This document shows positions 1 to 8,983 of a stretch of 64,000 nucleotides of DNA, in pieces. Numbering within the stretch: position 1 is the stretch's first letter; every line of letters begins with the position of its first letter. The translations under genes and the position numbers were made by a program. This DNA comes from DASTFP01 sp963744345. GTDB taxonomy: Bacteria; Verrucomicrobiota; Verrucomicrobiia; Chthoniobacterales; Terrimicrobiaceae. The stretch covers positions 44,993 to 108,992 of the forward strand of contig CAVUTD010000016.1 in NCBI GenBank assembly GCA_963744345.1, written 5' to 3'. The notes under the pieces were generated by a model that worked only from the letters and a program-made list of their open reading frames with translations, searched no databases and had not been told where the DNA came from.

Positions 1-1061
1 ACCTTGTGATTTGCGATAACCGGCGATACGTCCCAATCGAGAACGTGGCGGCTTTCTATCAGATGAATTCGCCTGTCACCAACGAGGGCGAGCGATTTCG
101 CCTCTCGGCAGCGGGTCGAAGCATCGAAGGCGTCAATGGCGGGCGCGATGCTTACATCAACGGCGTAAAGTATGCCCTATGTTTTCCGATCCTCTCGAGG
201 GAAGGTCGGACGCTCATTTCGGCGATGGACGTCGTGAAGATCATCGAGCCCATTCTGCGTCCGCAGAAAATCAAGAATCCTGGCTCTGTGAATACAGTCA
301 TTCTGGATGCGGGTCATGGCGGAATTGACAGTGGGGCGACCGGCTCCCTCGGCAAGGAGAAAGACGCCGCTCTCGACGTGGTGCTACGAGCGAAAAAGCT
401 TCTTCAGGAAAACGGCTATCAAGTTCGCTGCACGCGCATCAATGACGTCTTCATCCCGCTGGGAAGGCGTTGCGAATTCGCCAACCGTCACGGCAACGCC
501 ATTTTTGTCAGCGTTCATTTTAATAAAAGCAAGGTCGCCGGCGCTTCCGGACTGGAAACTTACTGTCTGGCTCCTCGTGGTGTGCCCTCGATGGATGAGG
601 AGAATCTGAGTTACAGCGATTATGTGCAGCATCCAGGGCACCGCCATGATCCAGCTAATGTTGCGCTGGCGACAACGGTGCACGCTGCTCTTGTTCGCAA
701 TTTGGGATTGACCGATCGCGGTGTGAAGCGCGCCCGCTTCTTTGTCGTTCGCAACGTTACCATTCCCGGCATTCTGATCGAGGGCGGGTTCATGAGCGGA
801 ACACCGGATGCCCACTTGATCGCCACACCCGCATATCGGCAGCGCATCGCCGAGTGCATTCTCGACGGCGTCAATCGCTACAAGCAGGCGGTCACCAATC
901 AGATCCCCTATCAAAAACCATCCGCGATTGTTGCCGCCACCGATCCGACCAGTGTTCCCAATCTGGAAAAGGTTGTCCCAAATGTCGGAGCCACAATTTC
1001 CCTAGATCCCTCGATTTCCCAGGCCCAAGAGGCTCTCGAATCCTCGGCCAAGGGAAATTGA
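1..1061 (+). CDS. N-acetylmuramoyl-L-alanine amidase (Amidase_3), 5' partial
   Basis: Zinc amidase that cleaves the bond between MurNAc and the stem peptide, probably in the periplasm. The reading frame is open to the left edge, so the GTG at 6 is unlikely to be the true start and a signal peptide would lie outside the window. Counted from that GTG, residues about 8-85 resemble a copper-amine-oxidase-N-like (stalk-type) domain. The catalytic domain follows: DAGHGG with zinc ligand H104, E118 in GKEKD, H171 in SVHFN, and catalytic E259 in EGGF. These are the expected Amidase_3 residues in the expected order. The last 60 residues are a low-complexity tail. The catalytic assignment is firm; the N-terminal domain name is less so. 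Confidence 0.9.
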   Translation, partial: LVICDNRRYVPIENVAAFYQMNSPVTNEGERFRLSAAGRSIEGVNGGRDAYINGVKYALCFPILSREGRTLISAMDVVKIIEPILRPQKIKNPGSVNTVILDAGHGGIDSGATGSLGKEKDAALDVVLRAKKLLQENGYQVRCTRINDVFIPLGRRCEFANRHGNAIFVSVHFNKSKVAGASGLETYCLAPRGVPSMDEENLSYSDYVQHPGHRHDPANVALATTVHAALVRNLGLTDRGVKRARFFVVRNVTIPGILIEGGFMSGTPDAHLIATPAYRQRIAECILDGVNRYKQAVTNQIPYQKPSAIVAATDPTSVPNLEKVVPNVGATISLDPSISQAQEALESSAKGN

Positions 1062-1210
1062 GTCTTTAAAGAGTCTGGTTCGTTTCTCGCCTGCGAACGG
1101 AGGCAAACACGGGAGTATGACACTATTTGCGTTCCGGCGCGTCCCGGCGAACTGTTTCAACGTGTGTCTGATGTTATGGGCATCTTGTTGAAAATCGAAT
1201 TCGTGCCAAC

Positions 1211-1846
1211 ATGAAAGGAACAGCGGCGACACTGGTCTTCTGCATAGTATTTGCGGTATCCGTATTTTCGGAGAGAGCGGAGAATGGTGCTAACCGACGC
1301 TATCAGCCGAAGGAAGGGGATATTATCTTTCAATCGCTTGTTGGGCCTCTGGCCGACGCGATCGAAGGAGTGACTCGATCCGGCTACTCACATTGCGGAA
1401 TTGTGACCAAACACCGCGGGTCCTGGATGGTCCTTGAGGCGATCGGTCCCGTGATGGAGACTCCTTTGGGTTTGTGGATCCTGCGGGGAAGAAACCACAG
1501 CTTCGACGTGTATCGGCTAAAGACGCCCTACTCGCGAACGATTCCGCAATTTGTTGCCAAAGCGCGAGCTTATCAAGGACGACCATACGATATCCAATAC
1601 GAGTTCGATGACGATAAGATCTACTGTTCGGAACTCGTCTTTAGAGCCTTTCTTGAGAGCACTGGCGAGCAACTTGGAGAGGTCGTGTCGCTGGGAGAAC
1701 TTGATTGGAAGCACTCCGAGGATTTCATTCGCGGAATTACCGGAGGAGAGCTTCCGCTCGACCGCAGGATGATTACGCCCTGGCACCTTTCGAGAGCCAA
1801 GCAGCTGGAACTCATCTTTCAATCCGAAGGAGAACCTCACACCTGA
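1211..1846 (+). CDS. Secreted YiiX/YebB-like permuted papain-fold cysteine hydrolase
   Basis: Circularly permuted NlpC/P60-type hydrolase (DUF830 group). Members are thought to act on peptidoglycan peptides or lipids; the substrate here is unknown. Residues 1-20 form a short signal peptide. The domain opens with a GDIIFQ strand near 36-41; the motif SHCGI supplies His61 and YCSEL supplies Cys139. This His-before-Cys order is the permuted arrangement. The gene follows the amidase on the same strand with a 149-base gap, so a shared cell-wall role is plausible but not shown. Length (211 aa) is normal for the family. Confidence 0.78.
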   Translation: MKGTAATLVFCIVFAVSVFSERAENGANRRYQPKEGDIIFQSLVGPLADAIEGVTRSGYSHCGIVTKHRGSWMVLEAIGPVMETPLGLWILRGRNHSFDVYRLKTPYSRTIPQFVAKARAYQGRPYDIQYEFDDDKIYCSELVFRAFLESTGEQLGEVVSLGELDWKHSEDFIRGITGGELPLDRRMITPWHLSRAKQLELIFQSEGEPHT

Positions 1847-2175
1847 TTTCTCCCTTGCTGAGAAGGAGCGATTTGCAGGAGGGAAGCGTCGCTGGAAATG
1901 GCGAATCGCCTCAGGAGGGCTTAAGTTTTTAGGTTAATCTGGAACCACGAGGATCGAGTGGAAGACTGGCGCCGCCATCCCTCATTTGCCGTCATCGTCG
2001 GTCAAAAAATTGTGGTGGCGAACTCTTGGATCGTTTCGCGCGGCGTTCCAAAGCTCCGCAGGTCAGGGGCGAGGCTTTCCCTTTGGGAGTACCGACATCT
2101 TCAGCTTGGGCGAACTTTTGTGAGAGCTTGCGATTGTCATCGAGGCCGCGAACTGAAAGTTTGCGAAAACTTCGA
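1847..2175. other. Intergenic stretch without a supported gene
   Basis: Short overlapping frames exist here but none has a recognisable domain. An in-frame upstream extension of the racemase (first possible start at 2026) gives 50 residues with no family match, so it was not used. No convincing terminator or promoter was seen. Confidence 0.5.
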
Positions 2176-3006
2176 ATGGATATCGACCCATCACGCGACT
2201 CGAGGCTTGATCCCATCGGCGTTTTCGATTCGGGAATTGGGGGGCTTACGGTTGCAGCGGCTCTCATGAAGCATCTCCCCGCCGAGACGATTTTCTACAT
2301 AGGCGATACCGCCCGCGTTCCTTACGGTGGAAAAAGCCGGAAAACCGTGGAGCGCTATAGCATTGAGATCGGCGGTCTCCTTCTTGTTGAGCAAGCCAAG
2401 ATGATTGTCGTCGCCTGCAACACGGCCTCGGCACTTGCCGTGCCGCGGATGAAGGAGCTTTTCAAGGTGCCAGTCCAGGGAGTGGTCACGCCTGGTGCGG
2501 AGGCGGCTCTTCGGGCGACGCGCAACGGGCGCATCGGGGTCATTGGCACGCGCGCCACCATCGCCAGCGGCGCCTACGAGCACGCCATCCACGCCATTGA
2601 TCCAGAAGCGAAGGTCTTCAGCCATGCTTGTCCTTTACTCGTCCCGTTAATTGAGGAAGGCATGTTCGACGACTTCATCACTGATCAAGTCATTGATCGC
2701 TATCTTGCTCCCCTTTTGGCAGAAGACATCGATACGCTCGTGCTCGGGTGCACCCATTACCCGCTCGCCCAAGATGCCATCGCTCGAGCAGCAGGAGATG
2801 GTGTCCGCTTGGTCGATTCAGCTGAGAACTGCGCCCTTGCGGTTAAAGTTCTCCTCGAAAACGAGGTGCCGGCGGCGCCAGGCGAACGCCTGGGAAAGCT
2901 TGATGTCGCTTTGACAGATTCCACTGAGGGGTTTCTTCGTAATGCTGAGCGAGCCCTAAAGTTGGACATTGGCGATGTGCAACTTCGCACCGTTCAGGCG
3001 GGGTGA
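2176..3006 (+). CDS. murI: Glutamate racemase
   Basis: Cofactor-independent racemase that makes D-glutamate for the peptidoglycan stem peptide in the cytoplasm. The ATG at 2176 gives 276 aa, the usual family length, and places the N-terminal strand IGVFDSGIGGLTV at residues 14-26. Both catalytic cysteines are present: C81 in CNTAS and C192 in GCTHYPL. GDTARVPYG, typical of the family, lies at 43-51. The frame stays open upstream to 2026, but that extension has no counterpart in MurI proteins. The next gene, mqnC, starts 85 bases downstream on the same strand. Confidence 0.93.
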   Translation: MDIDPSRDSRLDPIGVFDSGIGGLTVAAALMKHLPAETIFYIGDTARVPYGGKSRKTVERYSIEIGGLLLVEQAKMIVVACNTASALAVPRMKELFKVPVQGVVTPGAEAALRATRNGRIGVIGTRATIASGAYEHAIHAIDPEAKVFSHACPLLVPLIEEGMFDDFITDQVIDRYLAPLLAEDIDTLVLGCTHYPLAQDAIARAAGDGVRLVDSAENCALAVKVLLENEVPAAPGERLGKLDVALTDSTEGFLRNAERALKLDIGDVQLRTVQAG

Positions 3007-3091
3007 ATTTGGCAATCTTGCACCCGTTGAGACCGTCTGGGCCGGCGTGTTTCGATAGACAAGCAGTGCTTCGAGTGCAAAGATTCACAGA

Positions 3092-4183
3092 ATGCCGGAG
3101 ATTTCGGAGGAAAACGGTGTAGTGGAGCGCGTGCTCGATGGCGAGCGGATTTCGCAAGACGATGCTCGCGCGCTATACGGACTTCCTTTGCAGGAGCTCG
3201 GAGCACTCGCCGACTATCGCCGCCAGGCTGCCAAAGCTGATGCCTACGGAGGTCGCGGAGGGGAAATCGTCACGTATATCGTTGATCGCAATGTCAATTA
3301 CACCAACGTCTGCAACGTCTATTGCAAATTCTGCGCGTTTTACCGCACCGAGAGAGACGACGATCATTACGTTCTGAGTCTTCAGCAGATAGATGAGAAG
3401 CTTGATGAGTTGGCCGCGGAGGGCGGTGCCCAAGTGCTGCTCCAAGGAGGGCATCATCCTAAACTGGGTATCGACTACTACCTCACGATGCTCTCCCATA
3501 TTCGCGAGAGATATCCGCAAATCAACATTCACGGATTCAGTCCGCCGGAGTTCAACCACTTTGCCAACGTCTTCGGCATGCCGTTGCGCACCGTGATCGA
3601 GAGGTTTAAAGAAGCCGGCTTGGGCTCAATTCCAGGTGGTGGAGGTGAGATTCTCGTGGACCGCGTGCGAGATCGCATCGCGCCGCTGAAATGCAAGACC
3701 GATGAATGGCTCGAGGTTATGCGTATCGGTCATGAGCTCGGTCTTCGTTCGAGTGCCACGATGATGTTTGGTCATGTCGAATGTCTTGGCGATCGGATCG
3801 AACACCTTCAACGCCTGCGCGACACGCAAGATGAGACCGGCGGTTTTACCGCATTTATCTGCTGGACCTTTCAGCCGGAGAACACACGGCTGAAAGCCGA
3901 AACGGTTACCTCCGCTGAGTATCTGCGCATGCAAGCCCTGTCGCGCATCTTTTTGGATAATTTCGAAAATCTGCAGAGTTCCTGGGTGACACAAGGCCCG
4001 AAGATCGGTCAGATCGCGCTGAAGTTCGGCGCCAATGATTTCGGCAGCGTGATGATGGAGGAAAATGTCGTTTCGAGCGCGGGAACGACGTTCCGGTTGA
4101 ACGCGCAGCAGATCGAGCGTCTTATCCGCGAAGCTGGGTACGAACCGCGCCGCCGCAGCACTTGGTATCAATTACGCAAATAG
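3092..4183 (+). CDS. mqnC: Cyclic dehypoxanthinyl futalosine synthase (radical SAM)
   Basis: Radical SAM enzyme of the futalosine route to menaquinone; it closes the ring of dehypoxanthinyl futalosine. The 4Fe-4S cysteines C74, C78 and C81 lie in CNVYCKFC, followed by AFYR. Other family blocks are visible: LLQGGHHP, SIPGGGGEILVDRVR, TMMFGHVE and QDETGGFTAFI. MqnE and CofG/CofH are the nearest alternatives, but the block after the cluster and the 363-aa length fit MqnC best. It implies that the organism makes menaquinone by this pathway, although no other mqn gene is in the window. Confidence 0.9.
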   Translation: MPEISEENGVVERVLDGERISQDDARALYGLPLQELGALADYRRQAAKADAYGGRGGEIVTYIVDRNVNYTNVCNVYCKFCAFYRTERDDDHYVLSLQQIDEKLDELAAEGGAQVLLQGGHHPKLGIDYYLTMLSHIRERYPQINIHGFSPPEFNHFANVFGMPLRTVIERFKEAGLGSIPGGGGEILVDRVRDRIAPLKCKTDEWLEVMRIGHELGLRSSATMMFGHVECLGDRIEHLQRLRDTQDETGGFTAFICWTFQPENTRLKAETVTSAEYLRMQALSRIFLDNFENLQSSWVTQGPKIGQIALKFGANDFGSVMMEENVVSSAGTTFRLNAQQIERLIREAGYEPRRRSTWYQLRK

Positions 4184-4188
4184 CAGCG

Positions 4189-4350
4189 GTGCGGTTTGGC
4201 GATAACCTTCGAGTCGTCGCATTCTTCAGCGAAGAGCCGCCGCCGAGTTGGGAACTTGACCATCAGCTGAGAGAATCAGAGGTTGCGGCCATGTGGAGGC
4301 CCGGAAGCGATGCTTTTCCGCTCTTTGAGCTTGAGAAATTGAATGGTTGA
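4189..4350 (+). CDS. Small hypothetical protein overlapping the next gene
   Basis: An open frame of about 53 aa from a GTG at 4189 (or 62 aa from a TTG at 4162) sits between mqnC and the YhaM-type gene. Its stop codon overlaps the next gene's ATG region by 8 bases, as in translationally coupled pairs. The residue mix (PPPSWELDHQ, acidic and aromatic) looks like real protein. No family is recognised. It could be a spurious frame; the evidence is only position and composition. Confidence 0.35.
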   Translation: MRFGDNLRVVAFFSEEPPPSWELDHQLRESEVAAMWRPGSDAFPLFELEKLNG

Positions 4351-5371
4351 TCCCGGCCGCAAGACGATTTCGCAAGTTCGCTTTGAAGCGAAGGCAGGAA
4401 CGCTGGCAGCACGAGTGCATGCGCAAATTGAAGAAATTGCGTGTCGGGAGGCGAGCAATGGAAAGCCTTTCTGGGAGATAAGGTTACGAGATGCGAGCGA
4501 CTCAATGATCCTCAAGGCGTGGAGTGACTCCCCGAACTTTTCGGAATGCGAGCAGTTCAAACGCGGCATGCCGGTAGCGATTGAGGCAGAGTTTTCTCTC
4601 ACAGGATTTGGCCTCGATGCACGTCATTGGTCGCTTCATTTCCTCTCCGAGCAGGAGAGCGAGGAGTTATTTCACGGGGATGAAAACGCCCGCGCTGCAG
4701 CCCAGGCAAACTTTGAAGTGCTCTGGCAGCGGATCAACGCTCTTTCCGATCCCCGGCTTCGCGCATTGGCAGAGGTATTTTTGCAGGAATTCGGCTCGCG
4801 ATTCTGTCGCGCCGCCGCGGCCCGCTACAATCATCATGCTTTTCGAGGAGGCCTTCTTCGGCACACGGCGCAGATGATGAAATCAGCTGAAGCGCTCTGC
4901 GCATCATATCCTGCCCTCAACCGCGATCTACTGCTCACGGGGGTCTTGGTTCACGACTGCGGCAAACTGTGGGAGATGTGCCCGCCCGAGGTTGGCTTCG
5001 CCATCCCGCGCGAAGTGCGCGGTGAACTGCTTGGCCACATCAGCATTGGCATCGAAGTCATCAACGCCCTCTGGCGCAAGCTTCCGCTCGAGAATTGGAA
5101 GAGCCTCGCGCCACCCTCCGACGACGTGCGTCTTCACCTGCTACACTTGATCGCTTCACACCACGGGGAGCTGGAATTCGGGTCACCCGTCGAACCCAAA
5201 ACCCCGGAAGCGATTGCTCTCCATTTCCTGGACAATCTCGATGCGAAGTTGGAGATGATTTTTTCCTCGTATGGGCGGCAGGTTGAAATTGGCTCTGGCA
5301 TTTTCGAGCGTGTTCGCGGGCTTAACGTCTCACCGGTGCGAAGCCTTCCCGAATTTCCTCCTTCGGAGTAA
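4343..5371 (+). CDS. YhaM-type 3'-5' exoribonuclease (OB fold + HD domain)
   Basis: Predicted nuclease with an N-terminal OB-like nucleic-acid-binding region (about residues 18-100, with FWEIRLRDASD) and a C-terminal HD domain. Metal ligands visible are H174 (RHTAQ), H204-D205 (HDCGK), the later ASHHGELEFG and a distal aspartate in LDNLDAK. That arrangement and the 342-aa length match the YhaM group, which trims RNA or DNA 3' ends. Start is ATG 4343. It is the last gene of the plus-strand group beginning with murI and converges with the next, minus-strand gene. Confidence 0.82.
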   Translation: MVDPGRKTISQVRFEAKAGTLAARVHAQIEEIACREASNGKPFWEIRLRDASDSMILKAWSDSPNFSECEQFKRGMPVAIEAEFSLTGFGLDARHWSLHFLSEQESEELFHGDENARAAAQANFEVLWQRINALSDPRLRALAEVFLQEFGSRFCRAAAARYNHHAFRGGLLRHTAQMMKSAEALCASYPALNRDLLLTGVLVHDCGKLWEMCPPEVGFAIPREVRGELLGHISIGIEVINALWRKLPLENWKSLAPPSDDVRLHLLHLIASHHGELEFGSPVEPKTPEAIALHFLDNLDAKLEMIFSSYGRQVEIGSGIFERVRGLNVSPVRSLPEFPPSE

Positions 5372-5422
5372 ATGTCGAACCAAGCCGGACCTGCGTTTGT
5401 GATTTTTCTCCGGAGGGTCAGA

Positions 5423-6061
5423 TTACTCTGTGGCTCCAGGAGGTGGAGGTTGCGGGCGCTTGGCGCTCATCTTATCAAAGAGTCGACCCACAGAAGGATC
5501 GATCTTGATCATCGCGTTCTGCAGTATCCTTCGATACTCTTGGGAAGCTGTGCTGCGTTCCTGGGATGTAAGCGCGTCTCGTTTGCGCTCCTTCGCGGTT
5601 TGAACGGCCGGGTCCTTGCTGGCCTTCTCCATCGTGCTGATGAGCTGCTCACGTTCGCCAACCGTGAGACTGCCAAAAGCTGAACCGCCATCCTCATCCC
5701 TCCAGGTCTTCCAAGCCTTGCGCTCGAACACCCGTTTTCTCACGATCTCCGCCAGATCCGGATCGATCTTCAGCATTCTCTCACGCATGCCCTTGAAGAA
5801 CTCCTTATTGGCTCGCTCGGCATTTCTTCGAAGCTCCTGCAGCTTGGGATCTTGCAGGGCTTTTTCTCGCGCTGCCCTGAAGCGTTCCCGCATCTCCGGC
5901 GGAAGACTTTCAAGGAAGCTTCGAACATCGCGCGGTTCGCTCTTGTGTTCGATGGGAGGAGCGTTGAGAGGCTCCCCTTCCTCATCAGCTGGCTGCGCGG
6001 TGGTGGAAGTCAACGCACAGGCGCACGAGAGTGCCGTGAGCGCTAAACAGAGGTGTTTCAT
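5423..6061 (-). CDS. Secreted helical protein with an internal duplication, unknown function
   Basis: 212 aa with an N-terminal signal peptide (MKHLCLALTALSCAC, about 22 residues), then a charged, mostly helical region. Two related halves are visible: KALQDPKLQ with later MLKIDPDLAEIV, and KASKDPAVQ with later MIKIDPSVGRLF, each about 60 residues. The tail is proline-rich. No known domain is recognised; a periplasmic coiled-coil role is possible. It lies 42 bases downstream of the PhoR-like kinase on the same strand and may be cotranscribed with it. Confidence 0.7.
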   Translation of the reverse strand: MKHLCLALTALSCACALTSTTAQPADEEGEPLNAPPIEHKSEPRDVRSFLESLPPEMRERFRAAREKALQDPKLQELRRNAERANKEFFKGMRERMLKIDPDLAEIVRKRVFERKAWKTWRDEDGGSAFGSLTVGEREQLISTMEKASKDPAVQTAKERKRDALTSQERSTASQEYRRILQNAMIKIDPSVGRLFDKMSAKRPQPPPPGATE

Positions 6062-6103
6062 GGCTGAAAGATCAAACTCCTCTCAACCGGTAAAAGTTTC
6101 ATT

Positions 6104-7435
6104 TCAGTGTGACGAAGAATCCTTGAACTTGATTGTCTCCATCTGCCCCAACGATTGCTGAAGGAGAGGGAGTCGGATTCTAAAGGAAGTTCCCTGTCCT
6201 GGGACGCTTTCAAGCGCGATGACGCCTCCGTGGGCAAGGACAACGTGCTTAGCAATGGACAAACCGAGACCGGTCCCCCCAGCCAGCCGTGAGCGATCTT
6301 TGTGCACGCGGTAGAAGCGCTCAAAGATGTGTGGCTGATCCGCGTAAGGGATCCCTGGTCCGTTATCCGAAAACACGATTTCGATTTTCTCGCCGCGAGC
6401 TTGAGCCTTGATCATGACGATGACCCCTTCTGAGACTGCGTGACGAGCAGCGTTCTCCAGGATGTTCTCGAATACCTGCTCCATCCTGTGTGGGTCGGCC
6501 TCGACCCATGCCGCGCCGGAATCCCATTCGACCGAAACTTTCCCGTGCCTTTCTGAGATCGCGGGCGTGATGCGTTCAATCACCCGGTCGAGGAGTTCAG
6601 GCAGGTTAACTCTTTGGAAATTCAGTTGAGGCGAGCGGTGCTCCAGCTGGGAAAGAGTCAGTAAATCCTCAATAAGAAAGGTGAGCCGACGGCCGTTTTT
6701 GGCCATGACTCTTAGCCAGGACTCGGTCGTTGCTCGGTCCTCAATGGCGCCTTCGAGGAGCGTTTCGATGTAACCAGTGATGATCGTTAGTGGAGTGCGA
6801 AATTCGTGTGAGACGTTCGCGACGAATTCTCGACGTGTGGCCTCAAGATTTTTTATCGTGGTGATGTCGTGGAAAACGATCACTGTGCCGAGGGCTGGGG
6901 CTTTCACCCGGGGATTGAGGCCGCTGGCCGAGACCTCGAAGTGCTTGGTCGTGTAACCGTCAGGAGCCGGGCTCTGAACGGATATCTCTATCTTGCGGGC
7001 GATTCCATCAAAGAGCGTCTCTTCCACAATTTTCTGAAGTTCAGGTTTAAAGAAGACCTCGATCACGGTGCTATTGATCGGCGAGCGGGTTAACGCAAAC
7101 ATCCGCTGGAGCGATTCATTGACGAGACGAATGCGCTGCGCTCGATCCGTAATGATTACACCCTCAGCCATGCTCGAAAGAATGGCCTTCAGACTAAAGC
7201 CCTCGTCAGTGATTTGTTGGTCGAGCTGTTGGAGCAATTCAGAAATCCGGCGGACGTCGGCGGACGTTTCCCGCAAGATCCTCCGGGGCGCACTGAGCAA
7301 GACGGGACGAAAGTCTCCATCCGCTAATCGCCGCAAGATGCCCCGTATCTCCATTAATGGCATGATGAAGCGAAAGTAGGCGAGAAACGCTCCGATGAGG
7401 ATGGAGCCGCCAAGAATTACCAGCCAAAAAGTCAA
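6104..7435 (-). CDS. phoR: PhoR-like sensor histidine kinase
   Basis: Membrane histidine kinase. Residues 1-28 contain one or two hydrophobic helices, then a HAMP-like linker, a PAS domain (about 82-195, FHDITTIKNLEATRREF at its end), the HisKA H-box NVSHEFRTPL with phospho-acceptor H210, and HATPase_c with N box (ENILENAARH), G1 (DNGPGIP) and G2 (GGTGLGLSI). PhoR-type kinases have this order. It overlaps the response regulator by 4 bases, so the two are coupled. No pst or pho genes flank it, so a phosphate signal is inferred from family only. Confidence 0.88.
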   Translation of the reverse strand: MTFWLVILGGSILIGAFLAYFRFIMPLMEIRGILRRLADGDFRPVLLSAPRRILRETSADVRRISELLQQLDQQITDEGFSLKAILSSMAEGVIITDRAQRIRLVNESLQRMFALTRSPINSTVIEVFFKPELQKIVEETLFDGIARKIEISVQSPAPDGYTTKHFEVSASGLNPRVKAPALGTVIVFHDITTIKNLEATRREFVANVSHEFRTPLTIITGYIETLLEGAIEDRATTESWLRVMAKNGRRLTFLIEDLLTLSQLEHRSPQLNFQRVNLPELLDRVIERITPAISERHGKVSVEWDSGAAWVEADPHRMEQVFENILENAARHAVSEGVIVMIKAQARGEKIEIVFSDNGPGIPYADQPHIFERFYRVHKDRSRLAGGTGLGLSIAKHVVLAHGGVIALESVPGQGTSFRIRLPLLQQSLGQMETIKFKDSSSH

Positions 7436-8121
7436 GGATCCAAAGCTGTCTTGAAGCGATATCCTTCACCGCGGACTGTCTCCAGCCACGCAGAGTGCCT
7501 GCCAAGCTTCTCGCGCAGACGTCGAATATGAGTATCGACCGTTCTTGTATCAATGGGATTCTGATAACCCCAGACATCGTAGAGCAGGATCTCGCGAGGT
7601 TGAGTGCGACCGCGGCGTTCGATCAAGACCCTCAAGAGCTTGAACTCCGTGGTGGTCAAATCAAGGCGACTTCCCTCAAGCCGCACATCGAATCGATTCT
7701 TGTCGAGTTGGAAAGGACCCATTTCAACCACCTCAGCTTGGGCTCTTCCCCGCGATCGTCGAAGAAGGGCCTGCACGCGCAAGACAAGTTCGCGCGGACT
7801 GAAAGGCTTGGTAAGATAATCGTCGGCGCCCGTTTCCAAACCGCGAACGCGCTCGTCTGGCTCCCCTCTGGCTGTCAGAATGAGGATGGGCACGCTTTCT
7901 ATTCCAGATTCCTTCCTGAGAACCCGGCAAACGGAATAGCCGTCCATTTCAGGAAGCATGAGGTCCAGCACAATCACGTCCGGTCTTTGCCGGCGCGCGA
8001 TGTTCAGTCCCGCAAGGCCGTCGCCAGCGACCAGCACCGAAAATCCCGCTTTCGTAAGATTGTAGCGAAGCAAGTCAACGACATCAGCTTCATCTTCAAT
8101 GACAAGCACCGTGTCAGCCAT
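7432..8121 (-). CDS. phoB: PhoB/OmpR-family response regulator
   Basis: Receiver plus winged-helix DNA-binding regulator, 229 aa. The start chosen is the ATG at 8121, giving MADTVLVIEDEADVV; a longer GTG-started frame to 8202 adds 27 residues unlike the family. Receiver residues: acidic pair E9/D10, phospho-acceptor D53, T83 and K105. The C-terminal domain has TTTEFKLLRVLIER and RTVDTHIRRLREKLG, typical of PhoB-type winged helices. The stop overlaps the kinase start in an ATGA-type junction. Confidence 0.9.
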   Translation of the reverse strand: MADTVLVIEDEADVVDLLRYNLTKAGFSVLVAGDGLAGLNIARRQRPDVIVLDLMLPEMDGYSVCRVLRKESGIESVPILILTARGEPDERVRGLETGADDYLTKPFSPRELVLRVQALLRRSRGRAQAEVVEMGPFQLDKNRFDVRLEGSRLDLTTTEFKLLRVLIERRGRTQPREILLYDVWGYQNPIDTRTVDTHIRRLREKLGRHSAWLETVRGEGYRFKTALDP

Positions 8122-8191
8122 CGCATTTGGCTCATAGCTCAAAAGAGGCAAAATTGGCAAGCCGGAGATCGGATCAAGAAGAATGGAAAAG

Positions 8192-8251
8192 ATTCGGGCC
8201 ACTCGCGAACGATGCTCAGAACAAAGGAAACTGAACCGCGGTGGCCCGAAT
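8192..8251. repeat. 11-bp perfect inverted repeat upstream of the PhoB-like gene
   Basis: ATTCGGGCCAC at 8192-8202 is the exact reverse complement of GTGGCCCGAAT at 8241-8251, with 38 bases between. It lies about 70-130 bases upstream of the regulator start (minus strand). It could fold in the mRNA leader or be a separated operator; there is no T-run, so a terminator is unlikely. Confidence 0.45.
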
Positions 8252-8422
8252 ATGCTGCCTTAACCGATAATTTAGACGCCGCCGGCGTTCAAACGTTCAA
8301 AGAAAAATGCAGAACTTTTCGCGCCAGGGCCGTGGCCAATCTTAGAAGTTGGTCGGGAGCGAGCGAACCCAGAGAAGTTACCGGCAAATTCCCTGCCGCG
8401 GCGAATCGCTCTGGATTTTCCA

Positions 8423-8983
8423 ATGGCGCGGAGCGAGTCTTTCATCACTATGGCAAAGGTTCGAGCCATTCAGGCGGACATCACGACGCTCCAGACGGAT
8501 GCCATTGTGAATGCAGCGAACACTACGTTGCTCGGGGGAGGTGGCGTGGACGGAGCCATCCACCGCAGTGCCGGACCTGCTCTGCTTGAGGAATGTCGTG
8601 CATTGGGAGGCTGCCCCACCGGAGACGCCAAGATCACCCAGGGCCATCGGCTTGCTGCTCGACACGTGATTCACACCGTAGGCCCCGTCTGGCGGGGTGG
8701 ACATCGTGGAGAGGCGGAACTGTTGGCATCTTGTTACCGGCGCTCGCTGGAGGTTGCTCGTGAAAACAATCTTCGGAGCGTTGCCTTCCCTTCGATCAGC
8801 ACCGGGGCTTATGGATATCCGTTGGACGACGCTGTCGCGATCGCCGTGCGCACGGTCAGAGAAATCGTCGACGCGCAACCCTCCGCCTTCGAAGAAATCA
8901 TCTTCTGCTGTTTTTCCGCCCGGGATCTGGATGCCTATAGCCGGCTGCTCGGCGATAAAGCTCAGCAATCGCACTCCTCTTAG
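8423..8983 (+). CDS. Macrodomain protein (O-acetyl-ADP-ribose deacetylase, YmdB-like)
   Basis: Single macrodomain that binds ADP-ribose and probably hydrolyses O-acetyl-ADP-ribose or removes ADP-ribose from proteins. Family blocks: DAIVNAANTTLLGGGGVDG, AIHRSAG, CPTGDAKIT, HVIHTVGPVW and PSISTGAYGYP. The asparagine pair and the glycine loop needed for ligand binding are intact. Start is either 8423 or the internal ATG at 8450, which would match the shorter N-terminus usual in the family. It is a lone gene converging with the lipoprotein gene. Confidence 0.88.
   Translation: MARSESFITMAKVRAIQADITTLQTDAIVNAANTTLLGGGGVDGAIHRSAGPALLEECRALGGCPTGDAKITQGHRLAARHVIHTVGPVWRGGHRGEAELLASCYRRSLEVARENNLRSVAFPSISTGAYGYPLDDAVAIAVRTVREIVDAQPSAFEEIIFCCFSARDLDAYSRLLGDKAQQSHSS

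Noticed and set aside
7495..8589. Long plus-strand frame (364 aa)
   Set aside because: It is antisense to the PhoB-like gene over much of its length, then runs into non-coding sequence; it has no domain.
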